DNA of 5,021 bases from Nocardioidaceae bacterium UBA4001 (GTDB lineage: Bacteria; Actinomycetota; Actinomycetes; Propionibacteriales; Nocardioidaceae), in contig DGBP01000028.1 of NCBI GenBank assembly GCA_002384855.1, positions 1 to 5,021 of the forward strand, given 5' to 3'. Positions 1-4,882 of this stretch are shown here, in pieces. The notes beneath the pieces are model-generated. The model ran no database searches. It had not been told where the DNA came from and saw only the letters and a list, made by a program, of their open reading frames with translations. Numbering within the stretch: the first letter of the stretch is position 1; every line of letters starts with the position of its first letter. A program made the translations under genes and the position numbers.

Positions 1-162
1 GGGTGCCACCGCAAGCCGGACCGCGGCTTCACTGACGGTCAACGTCCCCTCCAGCTGGAGCCAGGTGGCGATCCGCAGGGCGTTGTCGACGCTGGCGACG
101 GCGTACGACGGACGCTGCTTGGCCTCCCGCGTCGCGGAGAACGGCACCTCGTCTTTCTGCAC
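1..162 (-). CDS. IclR-family transcriptional regulator, N-terminal part (cut by window edge)
   Basis: The 54 codons seen start at GTG 162-160 and run off the left edge. After a polar leader of about 18 residues comes PSYAVASVDNALRI and then a winged helix-turn-helix start, with LEGTLTVSEAAVRLAV around residues 37-53. 'YAVxSVDNALR(I/L)' followed by 'LTVSEAAxxL' is the usual opening of IclR-family DNA-binding domains; the effector-binding domain lies outside the window. The frame stays open upstream to at least 240 but contains no ATG, GTG or TTG there, so GTG 162 is the best start; the ribosome binding site is weak (TAGAG about 10 nt upstream). The gene is divergent from the gentisate dioxygenase relic, the usual arrangement for an IclR regulator and a catabolic target, and its start lies within a perfect palindrome that suggests autoregulation. 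Family assignment is confident; the effector is unknown. Confidence 0.85.
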   Translation of the reverse strand, partial: MQKDEVPFSATREAKQRPSYAVASVDNALRIATWLQLEGTLTVSEAAVRLAVAP

Positions 163-170
163 AGCAGAAA
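154..170. promoter_or_regulatory. Perfect 17-bp palindrome over the IclR start codon, candidate operator
   Basis: TTTCTGC-ACA-GCAGAAA has perfect 7-bp arms and a 3-bp centre, and the centre overlaps the GTG start of the IclR gene. Palindromes of this size and AT-flanked form are typical binding sites for IclR-family dimers, which often control themselves and a divergent operon. The symmetry is seen directly; operator function is inferred from position. Confidence 0.5.
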
Positions 171-220
171 CTCTACGTCGCGGTAGCGCTTCTCCCAGGC
201 TCTCAGATGTCTGTTGCGCT

Positions 221-226
221 AGGAGA
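221..226 (+). promoter_or_regulatory. Orphan Shine-Dalgarno-like sequence at the left edge of the dioxygenase relic
   Basis: AGGAGA, followed by ACC, sits exactly where homology to gentisate dioxygenase begins (about 226-229), but no start codon follows at a workable distance; the next in-frame candidate is GTG 262. It may be the original ribosome binding site left after deletion of the 5' part of the gene. A chance match is possible. Confidence 0.3.
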
Positions 227-437
227 ACCTGGTCCGGCTCGCCGACCGGACCGGCCACCTGGTGCCCGTGGGCCGGGGCGGTGAGCGCCGCGCCATCGCG
301 CTGGCCAACCCCTCCCTGGGCGGCAAGCCCTACGCCACCCCGACCCTGTGGGCGGCCATCCAGTACCTCATGCCCGGCGAGGACGCCCCCGAGCACCGCC
401 ACACCCAGAACGCCTTCCGGTTCGTCGTCGAGGGCGA
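223..437 (+). pseudogene. Gentisate 1,2-dioxygenase, internal fragment (relic)
   Basis: An open stretch of about 71 codons, directly after TAG 220-222, reads LVRLADRTGHLVPVGRGGERRAIALANP, then PYATPTLWAAIQYL, then APEHRHTQNAFRFVVEG. These are characteristic consecutive blocks of gentisate 1,2-dioxygenase, an Fe(II) bicupin enzyme that opens the ring of 2,5-dihydroxybenzoate to maleylpyruvate. The intact family is about 340-370 residues; this covers only the part leading into the first cupin. Two iron-binding His of the HxH motif are present (codons at 394-396 and 400-402), but the third His, the rest of the cupin and the whole C-terminal domain are missing. After GGC 433-435 the frame continues to 639 with sequence that no longer resembles the family. 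No internal stop is present, so loss was by deletion at both ends and may be fairly recent. The residual ORF could start at GTG 262, but its product could not be an active dioxygenase. Confidence 0.8.
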
Positions 438-535
438 TGCATCTGGCCTGCCGGACTTCGATGACGCTGGGAAGGGCTCAGCGTTTGCTCTGCACCGTCG
501 GACCACGTCGGCGTCGGACTGTCGACGGAGGCCGA
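438..535. other. Non-coding junction stretch after the dioxygenase relic
   Basis: Neither strand shows recognisable protein similarity. The dioxygenase frame runs through as unrelated sequence. The stretch contains several GTCGG repeats (about 497-524) and the left arms of the hairpins at 510-556. It probably holds the right-hand breakpoint of the deletion that removed the dioxygenase C-terminus. Confidence 0.4.
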
Positions 536-556
536 CGCCTCGGGCAGTCCGAGGCG
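510..556. terminator. Overlapping GC-rich hairpins downstream of the thioesterase stop
   Basis: Three 8-bp perfect pairings share bases: GGCGTCGG 510-517 with CCGACGCC 532-539; TCGGACTG 514-521 with CAGTCCGA 545-552; and CGCCTCGG 536-543 with CCGAGGCG 549-556 (5-nt loop). The last begins 3 nt beyond the thioesterase stop codon, so on the minus strand it is placed as a terminator. There is no U-tract, which is common in high-GC actinobacteria. The pairings are seen directly; function is inferred. Confidence 0.5.
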
Positions 557-559
557 GTT

Positions 560-900
560 CTAGGGACGCTTCTCGAGCACGACCCGGTGGTGGGTCGCCA
601 GCGCGACCAGCCGGTCACCGGAGGTCAGCACGCAGCTGAAGACACCGCGACGGCCAGAGACCGACTCGAGCGTGACGGTCATGGTGAGCCGCTCACCCAC
701 CTCGGCTCCCCCCAGGTGGTGCACCAGGATCCCGGCGCCGACGTGGGTGAGGTCGTCGGAGGGGCCGGGCGGTGCCTCCTCGGAGACCAGCTCGCACCAC
801 AGGGAGATCCGCGGCGAGCCGCGCACCGCACGGACGGGTCGGGATGGCCCATCGCGGCGGCGGTGTCGGCCTCGGTCACCTCGATCTCACGTGTGATCAT
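560..900 (-). pseudogene. FlK-like hotdog acyl-CoA thioesterase, frameshifted
   Basis: The gene starts at ATG 900-898 behind GGAGG (909-913, 8-nt spacing) with MITREIEVTEADTAAAMGHP. Around 826-830 the matching sequence moves to another frame, continuing as RGSPRISLWCELVSEE and THVGAGILVHHLG, then GRRGVFSCVL, up to TAG 562-560. Joining the frames needs one extra base and gives about 113 residues, slightly shorter than fluoroacetyl-CoA thioesterase FlK (about 139). Against the FlK triad Thr42/Glu50/His76, the second frame has Ser and Glu eight residues apart (SPRISLWCE) and a His-His pair 24-25 residues further, so the catalytic parts look intact. Such enzymes hydrolyse acyl-CoA thioesters in the cytoplasm. 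There is no slippery sequence, so a broken gene or an assembly error is more likely than programmed frameshifting. The gene is convergent with the dioxygenase relic. Thioesterase superfamily is fairly sure, the substrate unknown. Confidence 0.75.
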
Positions 901-1054
901 CGTGCCGACCTCCGGCCACGACGGGTGTGGGGCGACCAGACCGTTCTCCGATGCGAGCTGGTCAGCACGGTTTGCTTCGAGACCTCCAACACAAACCCGC
1001 CCACGGCCACGGGTCTGCACAGCCGAGCACCTCTCCGAAGGGGTGATAGGGGTG
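901..1054. other. Intergenic region between transporter hairpin and thioesterase
   Basis: This stretch should carry the thioesterase promoter, but I see no convincing -35/-10 pair. No reading frame in it resembles a known protein. The only clear signal is the thioesterase ribosome binding site (GGAGG on the minus strand, 909-913). Confidence 0.35.
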
Positions 1055-1089
1055 GGGCGGCGCCCACGAGGTGGTCGCGGACGCCGCCC
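1055..1089 (-). terminator. Strong GC hairpin after the transporter gene, probable terminator
   Basis: GGGCGGCG (1055-1062) pairs perfectly with CGCCGCCC (1082-1089); the 19-nt loop contains a smaller CCAC-GAG-GTGG hairpin (1064-1074). It lies 27 nt beyond the transporter stop on the minus strand. There is no U-tract. The position and 8-bp all-GC stem fit the end of the amidohydrolase-transporter operon. Confidence 0.5.
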
Positions 1090-1116
1090 AGACCGGGGCC
1101 GTTCAGTCACGCACGC

Positions 1117-2439
1117 TCACTCCAGAGGCTTGCCCTTCGTCTCGGGGGTCAGCATGACGGTGACGGCGGTGACGAGCAGCAAGGCGACGGTGTAGCCGAG
1201 GAAGAGGTCGCCCTGGCCGCGGCTGGACAGCCAGGTCTGCAGGTACGGCGCGGTGCCCCCGGTGATGGCCACCGCGAGGGAGTAGGGCACCGCGAAACCC
1301 GAGGCGCGCACGTGGGTGGGGAAGAGCTCGGCCAACGCCGCCGGCATCATCGAGACGACGAACGCGATCAGCACGAGGGCGATCGACATCGCCACCAGCA
1401 GCTGCCATGCCTCGTCCTGGATGAGCCGGTTGAGCGGGAACGTCACCGCGGCGCCGCCGAGGGCGAAGATCAGGAAGTTCGGGCGGCGCCCGATCCGGTC
1501 CGAGAGCGCCCCGGCGAACGGGAGCAGCACGATCAGCAGAGCGGTCGCGGCCACGCCGGCCCAGAGCGCGGCGGAGGGGTCGACGCCCTTGACGCTGATC
1601 GCGTACGCCGGGGCGGCGATGGCCCAGGTGTAGAAGAAGACGGTGCCACCAATGGTCAGCCCCATCACCTGGACGACGCTGGCGCGGTTGTCCCACATGC
1701 CGCGGAACAGCGACGGGCGAACGCCGGCGCTTCCCTCCTCGGCCTGCACCTTGGTGTAGGCCTCGGTCTCGTCGAGCCGGGTGCGCAGGAATACCGCAAC
1801 AATGCCGAGCAGACCACCGACGATGAACGGAATGCGCCAGCCCCAGGCGTACAGCTCCGATTCGCTGAGCACACCGGTCAGGGTGGCGCCAAGCAGCGTG
1901 GCGACCAGCACCGCCCCCATGCCGGAGACGTAGATGACACTCGCCCACCGTCCGCGGCGGTCTGCGGGCGCGGCCTCGGTGATGTAGGTGTGCGAGGCGG
2001 CGATCTCACCGCCGTGGGCGACGCCCTGAAGCAGCCGCGCCAGCAGCAGCACCACCGAGGCGACCACGCCGACCGACGCGTAGGTCGGCGAGAGCCCGAT
2101 CATCAGGCTGCCTACGGCGGCAAGAGAGATGGCCAGCAGCATCGAGAGCCGGCGTCCGTGGCGGTCGGCGAGCCACCCGAAGACGAACCCGCCGAGCGGA
2201 CGCATCACGAACCCGACCGCGAAGATGGCCAGGGTGGCCAGCAGCGCCGACACCGGGTTGTCGGAGTTGAAGAATTGTGCGGCGAAGAACGGTGCGAAGA
2301 CGACGTAGACGTTCCAGTCGTACCACTCGATGGCGTTGCCCACCCCGGTGCCGAGGAGAATGCGGCGCCGCTCGCGACGCGTCGTCGACGCGCCGCCGGC
2401 CCGGTTGGCGGGCGCAGCCGCCGTGGTTGTCGTGGACAT
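1117..2439 (-). CDS. MHS-family major facilitator transporter (organic acid/conjugate:H+ symporter)
   Basis: The 440-residue product is full length for the metabolite:H+ symporter (MHS) family, relatives of KgtP, ShiA and ProP. A polar N-terminus (1-27) leads into TM1 with GNAIEWYDWNVY (34-45), a family hallmark. Motif A follows, GWLADRHGRR (88-97), then GGEIAASHTYITEAAP (143-158) and RRGRW (161-165), a second-half motif SDRIGRR (313-319), and ELFPTHVRASG (371-381) near TM11. About 12 hydrophobic segments can be drawn between 29 and 430; it acts in the cytoplasmic membrane. ATG 2439 is chosen because GGAGG (2445-2449) lies 5 nt before it; ATG 2451 is in frame but has only a weak site and overlaps that GGAGG. 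It follows the amidohydrolase stop by 25 bp on the same strand, so the two are very likely cotranscribed and the transporter probably imports the hydrolase substrate. Substrate is not readable; dicarboxylates or aromatic acids are alternatives. Confidence 0.92.
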   Translation of the reverse strand: MSTTTTAAAPANRAGGASTTRRERRRILLGTGVGNAIEWYDWNVYVVFAPFFAAQFFNSDNPVSALLATLAIFAVGFVMRPLGGFVFGWLADRHGRRLSMLLAISLAAVGSLMIGLSPTYASVGVVASVVLLLARLLQGVAHGGEIAASHTYITEAAPADRRGRWASVIYVSGMGAVLVATLLGATLTGVLSESELYAWGWRIPFIVGGLLGIVAVFLRTRLDETEAYTKVQAEEGSAGVRPSLFRGMWDNRASVVQVMGLTIGGTVFFYTWAIAAPAYAISVKGVDPSAALWAGVAATALLIVLLPFAGALSDRIGRRPNFLIFALGGAAVTFPLNRLIQDEAWQLLVAMSIALVLIAFVVSMMPAALAELFPTHVRASGFAVPYSLAVAITGGTAPYLQTWLSSRGQGDLFLGYTVALLLVTAVTVMLTPETKGKPLE

Positions 2440-2444
2440 GGGTT

Positions 2445-2449
2445 CCTCC
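2445..2449 (-). promoter_or_regulatory. Ribosome binding site that decides the transporter start
   Basis: GGAGG on the minus strand ends 5 nt before ATG 2439. It lies within the first codons of the alternative ATG 2451, which favours 2439 as the real start. Confidence 0.7.
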
Positions 2450-2464
2450 ATGGTGATTGTTCTC

Positions 2465-3664
2465 TCAGGCGGCCGGGGTGGCGAGCCTGCGTGTGGCGAG
2501 TTCGGCGTACAGGGCGGCACCGTCACTGAGCACGGCGTCGTCGTAGATGGCGCGCGGTGAGTGGTTGTACGGCGCGTCGGCGGGGTCGGATCCGGGTGGG
2601 CAGGCGCCGAGGAGCAGGAAGCTGCCCGGCACCTCGTCGAGCACGCGGGAGAAGTCCTCAGAGGCGGTGTGCGGGCTGCGCATCGGCTGGAACCGGTGCT
2701 CGCCGAAGACCTCGGTGACTGTGCCCCGGGCGAACGTGGTCTCGGCGGGGTCGGTGACCGTGAGCGGGTACTCCTCGGTGTACTCGACGTCGACCTCGAG
2801 GCCGTGCGCTACGGCAATCGACTTGATGAGCTGCACGACCGTGCCCTCAAGACGTGTCCGGCTCTCGCGGGAGAAGGAGCGCACGGTCGCCTCGAAGCGG
2901 GCGGCGTCCGGGATGACGTTGCGGCGGGTGCCGGCGTGAAACGAGCCGACGGTGACGACCACCGGGTCGAAGGGGTCGAACCGACGGGTGACGAGGGTCT
3001 GGAGTGCGGTGACCATCTCGCAGGCCGCCGGCACCGGATCCTTCGCGAGGTACGGCGCCGACCCGTGGCCACCGGCTCCCTTCACGGTGACAGTGAGTGC
3101 GTCCGAGGCCGACATGGTCGGTCCCGGCCGGGCCGAGAAAGTTCCGTGCGGCAGCACACTCGAGGTGACGTGCAGGGCGTACGCCGCGTCGGGTCGGCGC
3201 CCCGCGGCGTCCAGGACGCCCTCCGCGAGCATCGCCCCTGCGCCGTCCCATCCCTCCTCTCCGGGCTGGAACATGAACACCACGTCCCCGGCGAGCTCGG
3301 CGCGGCGTGCAGCGAGGAGACGCGCGGCCCCGATCAGCATCGTGGTGTGCAGGTCGTGCCCGCAGGCGTGCATAGCGCCGTCGACCCGGGAGGCGTAGTC
3401 CACGCCTGACCGCTCGGCGACCGGAAGGCCGTCCATGTCGCCGCGCAGTAGCACTACAGGACCGGGCTTTCCGCCCCGGAGCACGCCGGTCACCGACGTG
3501 AGCGCCGCGCCGGTGGTCACTTCCAGCGGCAGGCCGTCCAGCTCGGCCAGGACCTTCTCCTGGGTCCGTGGCAGCGAGAGACCGACCTCTGGCTCGGCGT
3601 GCAACGCGTGCCTGAGCCGCACCAGGTCCTCGTGCATCGCCCTGGCGTCGTCGGTGATCGACAT
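2465..3664 (-). CDS. M20D metallopeptidase-family amidohydrolase (N-acyl amino acid / hippurate type)
   Basis: The 399-residue product has the usual length of bacterial M20D amidohydrolases (IAA-amino acid hydrolase, hippuricase, N-acyl amino acid amidohydrolase). In order: RHALHAEPEVG (18-28), RGDMDGLPV (74-82), MHACGHDLHTTML (98-110), FQPGEEG (132-138), the dimerisation-domain GAGGHGSAP (196-204), HTASEDF (332-338) and YNHSP (366-370). Metal ligands as in plant ILL2 are all present: Cys101, His103, Glu137, His165 and His368, with catalytic Glu136. It hydrolyses the amide bond between an acyl group and an amino acid; no signal peptide is seen, so it is cytoplasmic. ATG 3664 is preferred, with GGAG (3670-3673) 5 nt upstream; an in-frame TTG at 3694 would add 10 residues but has no better support. 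It is first gene of a pair with the MHS transporter and divergent from an Lrp-type regulator. Family is sure; the acyl and amino-acid parts of the substrate are not. Confidence 0.93.
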   Translation of the reverse strand: MSITDDARAMHEDLVRLRHALHAEPEVGLSLPRTQEKVLAELDGLPLEVTTGAALTSVTGVLRGGKPGPVVLLRGDMDGLPVAERSGVDYASRVDGAMHACGHDLHTTMLIGAARLLAARRAELAGDVVFMFQPGEEGWDGAGAMLAEGVLDAAGRRPDAAYALHVTSSVLPHGTFSARPGPTMSASDALTVTVKGAGGHGSAPYLAKDPVPAACEMVTALQTLVTRRFDPFDPVVVTVGSFHAGTRRNVIPDAARFEATVRSFSRESRTRLEGTVVQLIKSIAVAHGLEVDVEYTEEYPLTVTDPAETTFARGTVTEVFGEHRFQPMRSPHTASEDFSRVLDEVPGSFLLLGACPPGSDPADAPYNHSPRAIYDDAVLSDGAALYAELATRRLATPAA

Positions 3665-3690
3665 CCGTTCTCCGTCTCCGTTGAAGTCGT

Positions 3691-3725
3691 GCAACGTTGC
3701 TAGAGTGTGGACAACGTCATACCGA
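3691..3725. promoter_or_regulatory. Divergent promoter/operator region with GCAACGTTGC palindrome
   Basis: The 102 bp between the two ATGs contain a perfect 10-bp palindrome GCAACGTTGC (3691-3700) and a second CAACGT (3712-3717) exactly 20 bp from the first (3692-3697), about two helical turns. A weak promoter toward the regulator can be drawn: TTGCTA 3697-3702, 17-bp gap, TACCGA 3720-3725. Toward the amidohydrolase, TATGAC (3721-3716, minus strand) is a possible -10. Same-face spaced sites suit an Lrp/AsnC octamer or dimer. A GAATCA direct repeat (3734-3739, 3743-3748) lies closer to the regulator. Promoter calls are weak; the symmetry is seen directly. Confidence 0.4.
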
Positions 3726-3753
3726 ATGGATCGGAATCAAAAGAATCATCCAA

Positions 3754-3757
3754 AGGA
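3754..3757 (+). promoter_or_regulatory. Ribosome binding site of the Lrp/AsnC regulator
   Basis: AGGA within AAAGGAA ends 9 nt before ATG 3767. It supports this start. An ATG at 3758 is followed at once by TGA and is not a gene start. Confidence 0.6.
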
Positions 3758-3766
3758 ATGTGAGAA

Positions 3767-4798
3767 ATGCAGGTTCCGCGCGTCTTCGACGAACTTGATC
3801 TTGCGTTGGCGCACGCCCTGCAGATCGCGCCTCGGGCGTCGTGGACGCTGGTAGGCGAGGTGTTGGGAGTCAACCCGGTGACCGCAGCGCGTCGCTGGCA
3901 GCGGCTCACCGGAGACAAGGTGGCGTGGGTGACGTGCTATCCAGGTCAGGGACTCGCCACCCGGCACGTGGTGGCATTCGTGGAGGTTGACTGTGAGCCC
4001 GCTGAACGGCATGGGCTGGTGGAGGTTCTGAGCCGGGACCCCCGGGTAGCCACGGTAGAGGTGATCGCCAGCGGCCGAGACCTGTTCCTCACCATGTTCC
4101 TCGCCGACCTGGGGACGCTGTCCGGCTTCCTGCTCGACGAGCTCAGTGTGCTGCCTGGGGTGCGTGGGACGCGCACCCAGCTCGGAACTGGGATCTATGC
4201 GCACGGTGCGGGCTGGCGCCTCGACGCGTTGACCGCGGATCAGAAGGAGCGCATCAGCCGCGCCGCTGCACCACAGCCGGCTGGTCACGACGTTTCCGCG
4301 ACGGCCGTGAGGGAACTCCTCCTGGCGCTCGGGCACGACGGCCGCAGGTCAGCAAGTCAGCTCGCCGAGTCCCTCGGCGCCAGCCCGTCCACCGTCCGGC
4401 GCCGACTGAGTCGCATCGAGCGGGGGCAGCTGCTGTCGTTCCGCTGTGAGGTCGCCAACCTAGTGTCCGGCTGGCCGGTGATCGCGACGTTCTGGGCCAG
4501 CGTGCCACCCGACGACCTGCGGCAGACCGCCCAAACCGTCGCGGGGCTGCCGGGGGTACGGCTCTGTGCGGCCGTCACCGGCGCATCGAACCTGCTCATC
4601 ACCATGTGGCTCAGATCGCTTGCCGACAGCCAGCGGATCGAGGGCCTGCTCGCGGAGCATTTCCCGAAGATGGTGCTCAACGACCGCGCGGTCGTCCTCA
4701 GGGTCGCCAAGCGCATGGGCAGGCTCCTCGACGACGCGGGCCGATCGACCGGCGTGGTGCCGATCGACCCGTGGTACGTCCCGACCGGGGTGGACTGA
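3767..4798 (+). CDS. Double-domain Lrp/AsnC-family transcriptional regulator
   Basis: The 343-residue product is about twice the length of a classical Lrp/AsnC protein (about 150-160). First half: DELDLALAHALQIAPRAS opens a helix-turn-helix (about 8-50, with LVGEVLGVNPVTAARRWQRL as the recognition part), followed by a RAM/AsnC ligand-binding βαββαβ segment (about 65-143, including ATRHVVAFVEVDC and FLTMFLADL). Second half: a second helix-turn-helix (about 177-223, SASQLAESLGASPSTVRRRLSRI) and a second RAM segment (about 236-313, PVIATFWASV and LLITMWLRS). One polypeptide thus carries two full Lrp units, an arrangement known in actinobacteria. It lies divergently from the amidohydrolase-transporter pair with 102 bp between start codons, so it is probably their regulator; Lrp-type ligands are amino acids or small organic acids, fitting products of an amidohydrolase. 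Both HTH units look complete. Sign of regulation and ligand are unknown. Confidence 0.9.
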   Translation: MQVPRVFDELDLALAHALQIAPRASWTLVGEVLGVNPVTAARRWQRLTGDKVAWVTCYPGQGLATRHVVAFVEVDCEPAERHGLVEVLSRDPRVATVEVIASGRDLFLTMFLADLGTLSGFLLDELSVLPGVRGTRTQLGTGIYAHGAGWRLDALTADQKERISRAAAPQPAGHDVSATAVRELLLALGHDGRRSASQLAESLGASPSTVRRRLSRIERGQLLSFRCEVANLVSGWPVIATFWASVPPDDLRQTAQTVAGLPGVRLCAAVTGASNLLITMWLRSLADSQRIEGLLAEHFPKMVLNDRAVVLRVAKRMGRLLDDAGRSTGVVPIDPWYVPTGVD

Positions 4799-4840
4799 TG
4801 GAAACCGATGGGACGGCCTGGCCGACCACATCTTGCTGCT

Positions 4841-4882
4841 GCCTGAGCCCGGGATCACCCGACACGCAGCCCATCCTCAGGC
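4841..4882. terminator. Possible terminator stem between convergent Lrp and IclR genes
   Basis: GCCTGAG (4841-4847) is the exact reverse complement of CTCAGGC (4876-4882), leaving a 28-nt loop that ends at the IclR stop codon. A tighter hairpin, CCGCTC-CCA-GAGCGG (4882-4896, extendable to 4880-4898 with one G-U pair), occupies the last codons of the IclR gene. Neither has a U-tract. The convergent arrangement makes termination here likely, but which structure acts is unclear. Confidence 0.3.

Noticed and set aside
820..835. Programmed ribosomal frameshifting in the thioesterase
   Set aside because: There is no slippery heptamer or homopolymer at the shift, and this family is not known to use recoding.
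785..963. 12-bp inverted repeat GACCAGCTCGCA (785-796) / TGCGAGCTGGTC (952-963)
   Set aside because: One copy is inside thioesterase coding sequence, matches stop sharply at 12 bp, and one such match is expected by chance in 5 kb of GC-rich DNA.
65..1195. Open plus-strand frame of 376 codons
   Set aside because: It crosses the IclR start, the relic, the thioesterase and the transporter end, with no family resemblance and shadow-like composition; the dioxygenase relic is in a different frame.
772..2529. Long open frame (585 codons) on the plus strand
   Set aside because: It is antisense to the transporter and has the low-complexity Arg/Gly/Asp/His-rich composition typical of opposite-strand frames in high-GC DNA.
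2561..3409. Plus-strand frame of 282 codons opposite the amidohydrolase
   Set aside because: It is a shadow of the M20 gene, whose catalytic motifs are all on the minus strand.
4741..4769. Direct repeat CCGATCGACC (4741-4750 and 4760-4769)
   Set aside because: It is within the end of the Lrp coding frame, short and only two copies; no function is suggested.
4814..4824. CGGCC-T-GGCCG symmetric sequence
   Set aside because: It is too short, and its one-base centre cannot form a good hairpin; common in GC-rich DNA.
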